Of a stretch of DNA of 64,000 nucleotides, positions 1-9,780 are shown piece by piece. The position numbers were made by a program, and so were the translations under genes. The stretch spans positions 1,426,001 to 1,490,000 of the forward strand of contig OY744468.1 in NCBI GenBank assembly GCA_963556145.1, given 5' to 3'. Each line of letters begins with the position of its first letter. Within the stretch, counting starts at the first letter, position 1. The stretch is from Hygrocybe punicea. Its lineage: Eukaryota > Basidiomycota > Agaricomycetes > Agaricales > Hygrophoraceae. The notes below the pieces were generated by a model, which was given only the letters and a program-made list of their open reading frames with translations, was not told the origin of the DNA and searched no databases.

Positions 1-599
1 AATTTCCATGAATTCAGGATAGGCATCTTCAAGAGATTTAGGTTGGAGGATGCTGGATGGCATTGACAGGGCCTGCACCTACACTACATCCCCTGTGGTC
101 TGAGGCATCATGGCCTGGGTCTGGGGCTGATGTTGGGGCTAATGCAGGTGGCTGCCCTGCAGCTGGTCCTTGTACTGGGCCTGGGCCTTCTGTCTCTCCA
201 GGAGCTCAGGCAGGCTCAATTAGTGTTGCCGTGGCTAAGCTAGTGCAAGCTGGCTAAGGTTAGCTGTGGCTATGACTAAGCTAACTACCCAGAGTTTTAT
301 AGTTGTAGCTGGTAGTTGAAGGTAGCTGACTGGCTATAGTTGATGCAGTGACTTGGCTGCAGCTTGACCAACCAAGCCGCAACCAAGGTAGTGGGTGAGT
401 AGGTACCCATACCCTACCCCAGCCCTCAATTCACCTCATGTGCATTGTGCCAATGTCAATTGACGTTGTGGCATTCACACATGAGGTGTTTGATACCTCA
501 TTGCCAGACATCGTCATTGTTGTTTTGGCCATGTCATCGTCATCCCATTGCCCTCTGTCATGTCTTGTGGGCTCCATGCTTGGTGATGACCTCGTTCGC
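1..599. other. No gene or element recognised
   Basis: Short open frames exist on both strands, but none shows a recognisable domain, convincing codon pattern or intron structure. No terminal repeats were found. It ends where the decayed LTR at 600 begins. Confidence 0.5.
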
Positions 600-1290
600 T
601 GTAGAGGGTCCTCAACCCTCTAAGGCCATAAACTCATTATCTCACGAATCTGCTTGAACCCGATGCCCCTAGTGATCCACGCTCAAACCCAACATGACCT
701 GATGCATACCGACTAGCATGGCCGCTTGCGTACAGGGTCGGTCCATCTCCTATATTCACGGAATCCCAATTATCACAGATGGATCTCATCAGACTCGATT
801 CCCGACTTCGGACTTGCTTTATATACACATCCCCTCATCCTTTCAGAGATATGTATGAGTCTTTAGATCATTTTCTTGGATATTTGCTTTCCCCTCCATT
901 TTTCCTGTCACCATTGCATCACAACCCACTTCTCATTTCCCCATTTCCATTCTTCTTTGTTCTCTCTCATTGGCTGAGGACTCTCATCCAAATCTAGATA
1001 GAGATTTTTGTAGTATAAAACGGTGCCCAAGCGCTATGTCAAAATAAGAAACCAGTTCCCCCGTTTCCCCTCACTCAGACTCAGTCTCAGTAAAATCCAT
1101 CACTCATATAACTTGTCAGTTTCCTCAACACTCTCCCCATCATTCTACCATCCTTATTCCTCCATCCCTCGTCACCCAACACCCGACCCACCATACCTGA
1201 CATCGTCGGCTTCGACCAGTCTCATTAGTTATTAGTAGTTATACTTGGCAGCTTTCTACTCTTAGTTTCTTATCATCTCACTGAAGCTTG
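600..1290 (-). repeat. Decayed LTR copy, same family as 27018-27917
   Basis: From the TGTAGAGGG at 600 this segment runs parallel to the reverse complement of the solo LTR at 27018-27917. Shared blocks include the TATATAC/TTTATTTATGC region, the 'GGAGATATGTA' stretch near 850, the 'AGTATAAAACGGT' TATA-like block near 1013 and the 'ACATCGTCGGC' block near 1200. Many CpGs present in the 27018 copy are TpG or CpA here; three are lost within about 20 bp near 1185-1203. I could not place the right end exactly; homology fades between 1230 and 1290. No target duplication was found. This is an old, CpG-decayed solo LTR or LTR remnant. Confidence 0.6.
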
Positions 1291-1640
1291 CTAAACTATT
1301 CCCTCCATCCTCATCTTTGTCTTTGTCTTTGTCTTTGTCCCATCCTTGTCATCCCCGTCCCCGTCGTTGTCCCCTGTTCTCCTCGTCATCCCTGTCGTTG
1401 TCATCCCCATCCCAGTCATTGTCCCCTGTTCTCGTCATCATCCTGTCGTCGTCATCCCCATCCCCATCCCCATCCCCATCCCTGTCGTCCCCGTCTCTGT
1501 CCTTGTCGTTCCCTTTGCCGTCATCCCCTGGCTGGTCGTCGTCATCTCCGTTGTCCTGTTGTCCCATCTCTGTCCTAGTCAGCAGGCCATCTGTGTCCTT
1601 GTCGTTGCCATCTGGCGCATCTTTTTCCCCAGTGTCGCAG
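1290..1640. repeat. GTC/CCC minisatellite (acidic-repeat array)
   Basis: Imprecise tandem repeats of units such as GTCATCCCC, CCATCC and GTCGTTGTC. On the minus strand they read as a long Asp/Gly/Asn-rich open frame (about 1349-1640). The same kind of array occurs in the foldback element at about 32030-32440 and 33200-33370, so this is probably a piece of related repeat DNA rather than a host gene. Confidence 0.6.
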
Positions 1641-1648
1641 GCCGTTTC

Positions 1649-2214
1649 TGTTACGGATCGCTGTTCGTATGGCGGCGAACTCCAGCAACAATAAACCAAA
1701 CGAGGATGTGTTTATAGAGGAAAGCGAGTACAAACGGATAGAAGAGGGGAGATGTCTGGATTTCATGGTAGCGATCGAGGGAAGAGTAGCTATACTAAAC
1801 TTAAGGATACTGACTACAAATGTCAATGATTATATACTGGTGTACGACTTCAGGGTCGGCTTCTTCGTCATGCATGGCTGCGTGGAGGATAAGCTCCGGG
1901 AAGAACGGCGTCTTGCTTGGCTTCGTGGTCTATACGTTTTGGGGTGCCAACGAGGTGGCCAACGGCTGTGTTGCAGGTCCGGTGTCAGCAGACAGCTGAT
2001 CCGATGATTGTGTTGCGCGGTATTGTTGAGTGCTTGAATCAACGTGTATGATGTATCGGCGGTGATCGGTTGATGAGGGTAATCATGAGGATTGGGATAC
2101 CGTCGTTGGTTGTCTTCGACGATGTTCCGGACCCAGGTTATGATGTTGTCTTGTGACGTTGAGTCAGGGACGTCGGGGTCGGAAGCGGGGGTTAAATCGG
2201 GGTAAAACGTAACA
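1649..2214 (-). repeat. 3' LTR (566 bp)
   Basis: Same length as the 5' LTR and identical except at 1684, 1765, 1874 and 1925. It carries A at the first three where the other copy has G, and G at 1925 where the other has A. Each difference is a CpG in one copy and CpA in the other. Target duplication GTTTC lies at 1644-1648. On the minus strand a TATATAA box lies at 1830-1836, and the extra ORF that starts upstream of this LTR stops inside that box. Confidence 0.97.
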
Positions 2215-2675
2215 ATACCCCCGGAACAAGGGGAATCGTCCCGATTAACCGGAGGGAAAACGGAATCATACACGGCAGCGCAGTCGATGAATTCGCGGTA
2301 GGGATCGACGGGATCATCGGTGAACCAGACAGGAACGGTGGGAGGGACAGCAGGAGAAGGAGGCCCAATGGGACGTACGGAGTAGAAGGATCGCGGGGCG
2401 AAGAATGGGTCAACGCCAAGATGGGCGATAGCCGTTGTGAGATGAACGGAGCCAAAGGAAGAGGGTCGCATGAGGTCAACAGCGAAGCGAACACTACGAT
2501 CGCAGAGGCGGTGTTTCGAACGAGGGATGCGAAAGCGAGGAGGAAGGAGACGGTAATAAGGGGAAGAAGGGAGATAAACGTCTGAGGCAGACATGGGGGA
2601 AGAAGGCAAAGAGCGAAAAAAGGAAAGAAAAGAGAACAGACTATACACACGAAAGGGAAGATTAGGGTAGGTCAT
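1830..2675 (-). CDS. Extra ORF after pol, overlapping the 3' LTR, unknown function
   Basis: A 281-codon frame whose ATG (2675-2673) shares its first A with the pol stop TAA (2677-2675), giving TAATG, an arrangement typical of termination-reinitiation. The first half (about 153 codons) lies between pol and the LTR; the second half runs through the LTR and stops within its TATATAA box at 1830. It has a short hydrophobic N-terminus, then a basic, Pro/Ser-rich part, with no domain I recognise. The solo LTR at 40526-41013 encodes a clearly related C-terminus (shared LNNTAxHNH, WPPxWHP and a final Ile before the stop) that also ends at its TATA box. It could be an accessory protein; it is not recognisable as env. 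Confidence 0.6.
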   Translation of the reverse strand: MTYPNLPFRVYSLFSFLSFFRSLPSSPMSASDVYLPSSPYYRLLPPRFRIPRSKHRLCDRSVRFAVDLMRPSSFGSVHLTTAIAHLGVDPFFAPRSFYSVRPIGPPSPAVPPTVPVWFTDDPVDPYREFIDCAAVYDSVFPPVNRDDSPCSGGIVTFYPDLTPASDPDVPDSTSQDNIITWVRNIVEDNQRRYPNPHDYPHQPITADTSYTLIQALNNTAQHNHRISCLLTPDLQHSRWPPRWHPKTYRPRSQARRRSSRSLSSTQPCMTKKPTLKSYTSI

Positions 2676-5600
2676 TAGTACACGAGGTGATCGGGGTTAA
2701 CGGGATGATCATGGGTGAAGGAGGAAGGGAGAAGAGAGAAACGATGCGGAGTGGAAATGTTATAGTCGTGGGAAAGGGCGGCGGAAGGGATCGGTGATGG
2801 GAGGCGATAGCAATGGACAATGGGGAAGGCGTAAGGACAGATTTTTTTACGAGAGTTGAAATCGAGGTTGCCGAATCCGGTGGTGTCGGTAATCCGGGCG
2901 GGGGCGATAATAGGGGAAGAGATTTCGACGATGGAGGTAATGGCATCAATGGGAGCGGTTTCATAGAGGTATGCGTGTGTGATGCCGGAAGGAAAAAGAT
3001 ATTTGCGGAATTCGTGGTTCTTGGAACCGTCGAGGATAAGGGCAGCATTGTGGGGATAAATAGCGAGTAAAATGGAGGAAGAAGAGAAAGGAGGGATAAC
3101 GGAAGGGGGGAGAGTGAAAAGGGAACGAAGTGATAAAGAAGAAGGAGCACGGGGATGTAATTTATGGAAATCGTCGACGAGATCTTGGCAATAAGCGGTT
3201 TCGGATGCGGGGATCCAAGAATCTTCGTCGCGGGGGTAATCGAGCCAATGCACTAAATAATATAACTTGTTACGGCGTATACGGGAATCAAGGATGTGTT
3301 CTATTTCATAATGATCGTCATCATCGATAATTTCAGGAGGGGGTCGAAGATGATATTTTTGTTGGATGGGAGAAGAAGGAGGTCGGAATGGGGAGAGGAG
3401 AGCGACGTTGAATATGGGGAAGATTTTCCAGGTTTTCGGTAATTTCAGTTTGTACGATGAAGAACCGATTTTGTCGAGAACGGTGAACGGACCGAATTGC
3501 TGATTATCGAGCTTCTTACTGGGTTGATCTGTGGTTAAATTCTTTCCGTTTAGCCAGACTTTGTCACCAGGAGAAAAGACAATTTTCTTGACATGACTGT
3601 CATACTTATCCTTCATTGTTTGCTTCGTGACATCCGCTATTTCACCGATCTTTTGTTGTATCGTTTTCATTCGTGTAATGAAATCATGGACGGCTTCGTT
3701 CGCGATGGGTGTGTGTAAGTCAGGTACGAGGCCCGTCCACGGATGTTGTCCTTGTGTTGCAAAGAAGGGGGAAGTTTTGATGGCAGAAGATTCGCGATTG
3801 GCTAATGCAAATTCTGCGAGGGCAAGCCATTCATGCCAATCGTCTTGTCGGTAATTGGTGAAGAATCGAAGGAAAATTTCGAGTTCTTGGTTCATTCGTT
3901 CTGTTTGTCCATCAGCACGTGGGTGATATGCTGTCGTTGGGCGTCCTTTGATACCGATCAGGGAATATAATTCGGTGATAAACCGTGAGACGAAAACAGA
4001 ACCGCGATCGGAGATGACAAAGTGTGGCATGCCAAAACGCTTGAAGACATGATCACGGAACAGTCGTGCCCATCCTTCCGAAGTCAATGTCGTATTTGTG
4101 GCAATAAATATGGGATGTTTCGACCGTTTATCGACAACAACCAGAATGGCGTCAAAGCCATGTGACTCCGGTAGGGGACCAATCATGTCGACAGAAATTG
4201 TATGCCAGTTATAGGGTGGTACGTCATGTGGGAAAAGTTGGCCAAGTTGTTTTCCACGTCGTGGTTTATTCTGTTGACATCCCGTACAACCATTGATATA
4301 ACGTTCCACATCTTCGCGTATAGTTGGCCATGTTGTTGTCCGTGAAATCAACTCGATTGTTTTGTCATGGCCGGGATGGCCGGCGGTGGGATTGTCATGA
4401 TGGAGGGCAATAATGTTATCGTTCGTAGGAGAAGTATGCAATATTTGTTGGATTGCTTGTTCTGGTGGGATAAACAATGAGTTAGGAAGACCAATCATAC
4501 CTTTATTGTCCATGTCTTTTGGCTTGTGATCAACGCGTCGGGAAAGGAGGTCGGCTTTTTTATTTTGTGATCCTTTGCGATACAATAGGCGAAAATTATA
4601 ATCTTGCAGGAATGCGATCCAGCGAGCTTGTCGTCGAGTAAGATCTTGTGGTTTGCGGTAATATTCTAAATTTCGATGATCGGTAAAGACATCAATCTGT
4701 TCTTTTGCGCCGAGAAGGAATTGTCGCCATTCCTCGAAGCTTCGTATGATTGCGAGCAATTCTTTGTCGAATATCTGGTAATTTCATTCAGCTGGTGTCA
4801 TCGTTGTCGACATATACGCGACAGGACGAAAAAGGCCATCGGGTTGTTCCTGCGATAAAATGGCACCAATCGCATAATCCGATGCATCGCATTCGATGGT
4901 GAATTTTCTATTGGGGACAGGCAAGACGAGAATTGGGTCGGTCGTTATGATGACTTTCAGATGGTCGAATGCATTTTGTTGTTCTTCTGTCCAATCCCAT
5001 TTTGCTTTTCCCGTTAATTTGTGCAACGGACTTGCAATCTGTGAGAAATTCTCAACAAAACGACGATAAAAGTTCAGAAAACCAATGAAACGTTGGAGTT
5101 TGGTCTGGTTTGTTGGGACTGGCCAATCGGTGATAGCGTTGGTCTTGACTGGATCCATTTGAACTTGTCCATGTCCGACAATGAGACCGAGATAATCGAC
5201 TTTTTCTTTGTCGAATGTACACTTCTTTGGCTTCAGGAATAGATTATTTTCGCGGAAAATCTTCAGAACCTGTTTTGTTCGTCTTTGGTTTTCCTCAAGC
5301 GATTTCGAGAAAATCAGGATGTCATCCATGTATACCAACAGCCATCCTTCCCGTATTTCGTACCGAAAGACGTGATTCATCAGTCGTTGAAATGTCGGTG
5401 GTGAATTCTTCAAGCCAAAGAACATAACTGTTGGCTCGAACAAACCTTTTGGTGTCAAAAAGGCAGCTTTGTGTTCATCACCTTCTTTGATGCGGACATT
5501 ATTGAACCCCCAACGTACATCAAGTTTCGTGAAGTATTTTGCTTCAGCCAATTGATTAATGATATCGTTGATCAATGGCAACGGGTATTTGTCATCAATC

Positions 5601-6961
5601 GTCCATGAGTTCAACCATCGATAATCCTGTATTGGTCGTCGTTCTGCTGCATCTTTCTTCGACACAAAGAAAAAGGGAGAAGCATATGGTGACTTCGATG
5701 GTCGGATCCGTCCTGTCTTCAGGTTTTCGTCGAGGAATTTGTCAAGGTGTTCTTTTTCACTTGGCGACAAAGGATACAACTTGCAATCATGATGATCTGG
5801 TGCATCCGGTTTCATAGTGATCGCATGATCCCATGGTTTTCGCGCTGGTAATTCATCGAAACCAGACGGTTCAAACACGTCACGATACTCATGGTACGTC
5901 TCCGGGACCAACTCTTCGAATGTCTTTTCTTTCTGTTGTTCTTGTGCTTTTATGGCGAGTTCTGTTGATTTCGTCATGAATGAACGAAAATGTGCTGGAT
6001 CCATTGTCTCTTCCATCGTTTGGTCAAACCAGAGAGGTCGTTCCCAGACTATCGTATTGAATTCTGTCGATCGTATTGTTGATGGCGCACCACAACCAGA
6101 AAGACATCGCGAGAACTTGATCTCGTTTTCGCGCCAATCAATTTCTGGATTGTGCTTCGTCAACCAATCATAGCCAAGGAAAATGTCCATTTTTGCCAAT
6201 GTTGTTACAGCGAAACGAAGTAGTTCGTGATGATCTCCGAGACGCATTTGTAATTCGCAGTATTCCGTGATCTGTCCTGTCTTCGGTTGCGTTCCATCGC
6301 TCATGTAGGAATGGAATGGGTTCAGATATGGTTTTGTTGGGATGTTATGTGCTTTGACGTATCCGATATCAATAGCGCAGATGGTACAACCACAGTCAAT
6401 CAGGCCCGTCATGGGATATTGTCGTCCATCTTGAGGGACAGAAACATAACCATGGACCAACAAAGCCATTCGAAGTTCAGAATCTTTTTTTGCTATAGCA
6501 CGGACTGCTTCCGATGTTCATAGCTCATGTGGTAAATCTTGTGGCATATTTTGTACCAGCCATTGTACTGCTTCTGCGATGGGTCGTCGATTGAGTGATA
6601 AGACTAATCCTGGTGATATCTTTTCCGTCCATTGGTCGTGGATGTCAAAATCATTCAAGAGATCAAGGGCATAACCCATCGTGGTTGAACGAATGGCAAC
6701 GATTGTTTCCATCGCATTGAATTCGGATTCAATTGTTGTCTTTCTTTTCTCTCTTGGGGGAACTGGTTTCTTTTCTTCGTCCGCAACATGGGTATCTTGC
6801 CACGTGTTGCTTTCCTCTTTCGGCTCTGGTTTCACTGTTTGTTTCAGGTTGTTGCGGAGGACTTTGAGTTTGATGAAAACGTTATCGAATTGTTTACATA
6901 CGTGTACATCTTTCTCGAGTCGTGCGATCGTGGCCTCCTGCGCTTCACGTCGCTTCTTCAA
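2675..6961 (-). CDS. pol: Pol polyprotein: protease, RT, RNase H, integrase, chromodomain, ASCH-like domain; two in-frame TGA
   Basis: A single frame reached by -1 shift from gag and ending at TAA 2675-2677. It is interrupted by TGA at 6518-6520 and 4784-4786. Order: a coiled-coil and linker stretch; retropepsin with DCG in place of DSG; reverse transcriptase with the YMDD box (residue 380 of the part starting at 6469) and the 'KLDVRWGF' motif; RNase H; an HHCC zinc finger; an integrase core with Asp, Asp and Glu (D in VDMIG, D in ISDRG, E in QTER); a GPF-like module; a chromodomain and a further C-terminal domain. The TGA at 4784 sits where relatives usually have Arg (or Lys/Cys) before 'NYQIFDKEL', so CGA to TGA by CpG transition is likely. 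Otherwise the frame is intact over 4.28 kb. Confidence 0.93.
2795..3076 (-). other. ASCH (PUA-like) domain candidate at the pol C-terminus
   Basis: Beyond the chromodomain, at about residues 562-655 of the last pol segment, the protein reads like an ASCH domain. It has a beta strand 'ILLAIYPHNAALILDGSK', the hallmark G-x-K-x-x-E-F-R (DGSKNHEFRK), a 'HAYLYETAP' strand and an ITSIVEI strand. ASCH belongs to the PUA-like fold that binds RNA or modified nucleotides. The motif is visible in the sequence; the family call is mine and needs profile or structure comparison. I do not recall this module as a standard part of gypsy elements. Confidence 0.7.
3146..3310 (-). other. Chromodomain at the end of integrase
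   Basis: About 55 residues within pol with the chromodomain pattern: a YEIEHILDSR start, a YLVHW strand, a 'WLDYPRDEDSW' turn with aromatic residues, and a final helix. This places the element among the chromoviruses. Chromodomains in such integrases are known to read histone marks and steer insertion, which suggests heterochromatin targeting here. Confidence 0.9.
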
Positions 6962-6967
6962 AAACCC
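6924..6967 (-). promoter_or_regulatory. -1 programmed ribosomal frameshift signal (gag-pol)
   Basis: On the minus strand the heptamer G GGT TTT (6967-6961) is in the exact X XXY YYZ phase of gag and is followed at once by the gag stop TGA (6960-6958). Slippage by -1 enters the pol frame. Seven nucleotides downstream a stem can form: GCGACGTG (6953-6946) pairs with CACG-A-TCGC (6932-6924), 8 bp with one bulged A and a 13-nt loop. Slip site, spacer length and stem all fit known -1 frameshift signals. Folding energy and pseudoknot potential were not computed. Confidence 0.85.
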
Positions 6968-7971
6968 TCTTGTTTCAACTTCAACGCCGTTAACTCATCC
7001 ATCAATGCTGCGATTCGGGCATCTTTGCCGTCATCGTCCTGTTGTTTCGTTGTTTGTGGTATCGTCTGCATTGATCGCACTTGTTGCCGTCCTTGTTGCT
7101 CTGGGCAATTTCGTGAAATATGTCCTGGTTGTCGACATTTGAAACATATTCCTTTCTTCATATATTCCTGTCGCTGTTCATCGGTTAAGCGCGTAAACGC
7201 TTGTTGTCTCGGTTGGGTTCGTCGAGTGTCGACATCCATTGGAACAGATTCCGACTGGGGACGAGGTGTCGATGTTTGTTGTGGTCGGGGAGTTGTCGAT
7301 GCGGTTGCTGTGTTTGGATTGTATCGTGCTTTTACGGGTGAGTTCATGGATCATATCTGATCCTGGCGGCGTCGCCATTGTTGGTCCAATTGAACTGTCT
7401 GTGTGCGCCATTCGTCGACAGTGGTTGGGATTTTCATACCGGTGTAGATCTGGTCGATCAATGGCTTGTTCATGTGAAGTTCGATGAGTTGAATGAGATA
7501 ACTATCATTCAAGATTTCGCCGAGTCCAGCGATGCGTCGGAGAGTGTCAAACTCAATCCAAAACTCATCAGCTGTCATTTTTCCTTGGCGCAGGTCGTTC
7601 AACTTCGTCAATGCGTCCTTCTTCTGATCCGGTTTCTCGAAGTGCCGTTTGAATTCTTTGGTGAAGTCCTCCAGGGATCCGAAGTTGATGGGGGAGTGCT
7701 GTAGGGCAATGTCGACGTACTCGTCTGCCCATCGTCCGGCGAGTCTGCCTTGCAGGTACGAGAGGATAAAAAGGATTTGTTTTTCTTCACTGTCGAATGC
7801 AGCTCTGTTTGCACGGATGTAGATGAAGGCACTGCGGAAGAATGTTTTGAATCCTTCTTTGTTCCCATCGTACTTAGCTGGCGGAGCAATATGAGATTTT
7901 GGAGGCGACGGGGCTGCGGGTGCAACAGTGGTGGTGTCTTGGGTTTCGTGATTCTCTTCAGTGTCTGACAT
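6958..7971 (-). CDS. gag: Gag polyprotein of the Ty3/gypsy element, one in-frame TGA
   Basis: A 337-codon frame from ATG at 7971 to TGA at 6958-6960. Residues about 30-205 are a retrotransposon capsid domain (features such as 'YLQGRLAGRW' and 'DELTALK'-type helices around a Gag core). After a Pro/Thr/Gln-rich linker comes a zinc knuckle C-x2-C-x4-H-x4-C at about residues 276-289, followed by a short coiled-coil-like tail. One TGA at 7351-7353 splits capsid from nucleocapsid in the same frame; the codon before change would be CGA (Arg) by a single CpG transition. The frame ends right after a GGGTTTT slip site, so pol is made by -1 frameshifting. Readthrough of the internal TGA is possible but not needed to explain it. 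Confidence 0.9.
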
Positions 7972-8223
7972 TCTGGTTTGGGTTTGGGATTGAGGTTGAT
8001 GGTGAGAAGTAGTTGTTGGAGGAGGAAATGATGACGAGGGGAAAGGCGTGGTTCGGACACTAGTCTGTGTTGCGACGTATTGGTCGAAGTCGTCGTCAGA
8101 GGAGTCTGACGTTTCGGGTGCGAGATGATATTCGTCGTCTCGTTCTGAATCTGGAGTTCGGTATCGTCGGGGTTCCAGGATGTCTTGGTTTATTGTCGAG
8201 AGAGTGGAGAAAGTTTAGTATTA

Positions 8224-8789
8224 TGTTACGGATCGCTGTTCGTATGGCGGCGAACTCCGGCAACAATAAACCAAACGAGGATGTGTTTATAGAGGAAAGC
8301 GAGTACAAACGGATAGAAGAGGGGAGATGTCTGGATTTCGTGGTAGCGATCGAGGGAAGAGTAGCTATACTAAACTTAAGGATACTGACTACAAATGTCA
8401 ATGATTATATACTGGTGTACGACTTCAGGGTCGGCTTCTTCGTCATGCGTGGCTGCGTGGAGGATAAGCTCCGGGAAGAACGGCGTCTTGCTTGGCTTCA
8501 TGGTCTATACGTTTTGGGGTGCCAACGAGGTGGCCAACGGCTGTGTTGCAGGTCCGGTGTCAGCAGACAGCTGATCCGATGATTGTGTTGCGCGGTATTG
8601 TTGAGTGCTTGAATCAACGTGTATGATGTATCGGCGGTGATCGGTTGATGAGGGTAATCATGAGGATTGGGATACCGTCGTTGGTTGTCTTCGACGATGT
8701 TCCGGACCCAGGTTATGATGTTGTCTTGTGACGTTGAGTCAGGGACGTCGGGGTCGGAAGCGGGGGTTAAATCGGGGTAAAACGTAACA
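8224..8789 (-). repeat. 5' LTR (566 bp)
   Basis: Begins TGTTACGG on the plus strand and ends CGTAACA, with the matching GTTTC target duplication at 8790-8794. It differs from the 3' LTR at 8259, 8340, 8449 and 8500, all CpG/CpA alternatives. As the 5' LTR on the minus strand it should drive transcription leftward. The gag start codon lies 252 nt inside the element at 7971. Confidence 0.97.
8405..8411 (-). promoter_or_regulatory. TATA box of the 5' LTR
   Basis: TATATAA on the minus strand in the middle of the LTR, the only good TATA match there. The related solo LTR at 40526-41013 has the same box (40827-40833) at the corresponding place. Transcription would be expected to start some 25-35 nt downstream; that is inference. 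Confidence 0.6.
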
Positions 8790-8794
8790 GTTTC

Positions 8795-9000
8795 CGCTAT
8801 TTATTTGCAATTGAGTAATATTAAATAAAAAAAGCACCATATTTCAAGTGGGGTAATTTCTGATTTTGGCACATAAGTAGCTCCTGGAATGGCTGATGGT
8901 AAAACTGAGATATTGTGCATTTCCAAAATAATAAATTTGTAATTTTGCTATTCTCTGTGCTTTTAATAATTCCATTTCATTATATTACAAGAAAATGGTT
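8795..9000. other. AT-rich flank of the retroelement, nothing recognised
   Basis: Contains A-rich tracts near 8822 but no gene or repeat was recognised. It is the continuation of the sequence left of 1644 before the retroelement inserted. Confidence 0.5.
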
Positions 9001-9770
9001 AACTGCCCACTGGCAACTGCCAGAAGAAAGTGAACTGCACCCCCTAGCAATTGCATGATGCCCCTGGCAACTGCCAGAAGAAACTGACCATTCAGTAGCT
9101 ACTGCTCTGAGTTAAACTGGGGGTCCAGCAACTGCTACACCTGGTTAAACTGGAGGTACAGTGGCTGCTGCTTCAAGTTAAACTGGAGGTGCAGCAGGTG
9201 CAGCACCTGGTTAAACTGAGGGTACAGCAACTGCTGCAGATGGTTAAACTGACCATCCAGTAGCTACTGCTCCAAGTTAAACAGGGGGTCCAGCAAGTGC
9301 TGCACCTGGTTAAACTGACCATCCAGCAGCTACTGCTATGAGTTAAACTGGATGTCCAGCAAGTGCTGTATCTGGTTAAACTGAGCAATCAGTAGCAACT
9401 GCTCCAAGTTAAACTAGACATCCAGCAAATGCTGCACCTGGTTAAACTGAGCACACAGTAGCTGCTGTTCTCAGTTAACTTCATGGTCCAGCAAGTACTG
9501 CTTTCAGTTTAACTGCCAATGCAGTAAATAGTGCACACAGTTTAACTAAGCTCACAGTAACAACTGGGCTGGGTTTAACTGAGCTTTACAGTGAACTGAA
9601 GGCCTTAGCACTGCTGTCTAAAGTTTTACTGAACCTACCAGTAATTGCTAGGCCAAGTTTAACTGTATCACAGCAGGCACTGTCTGGGAGTTTAACTTAA
9701 GCCCCAGCTACTAGTGCAGATAGTACACCTAAATTCCGTACCTTAACTGGGGTTGAGTTTAACTAAAACC
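9001..9770. repeat. Degenerate minisatellite with GTTAAACTG core
   Basis: Around twenty imperfect units of roughly 30-35 bp, each with a GTTAAACTG or GTTTAACTG core. Cores alternate with blocks such as CCAGCAACTGCT and CACCTGG. Units diverge toward the right end, where the array runs up to the gag start of the second retroelement. The reading frame is not maintained, so coding is unlikely. Confidence 0.75.
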
Positions 9771-9780
9771 CCCTGGACTA

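Larger units (their letters stand above)
1649..8789 (-). mobile_element. Ty3/gypsy chromovirus-type LTR retrotransposon, nearly complete
   Basis: A 7141-bp element read on the minus strand. It is bounded by 566-bp LTRs (TGTTACG..CGTAACA) and by a perfect 5-bp target duplication GTTTC at 1644-1648 and 8790-8794. The order is 5' LTR (8224-8789), gag, -1 frameshift site, protease, reverse transcriptase, RNase H, integrase, chromodomain, ASCH-like domain, extra ORF, 3' LTR (1649-2214). The LTRs differ at only four of 566 positions, so insertion is recent. Three in-frame TGA codons break gag-pol, so this copy is probably dead although mechanically complete. No canonical TGG-starting primer-binding site abuts the 5' LTR, and the polypurine tract by the 3' LTR is weak. 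Confidence 0.95.

Noticed and set aside
1830..2675. Envelope gene of the gypsy element
   Set aside because: No signal peptide, fusion peptide or membrane anchor; only a short hydrophobic N-terminus.
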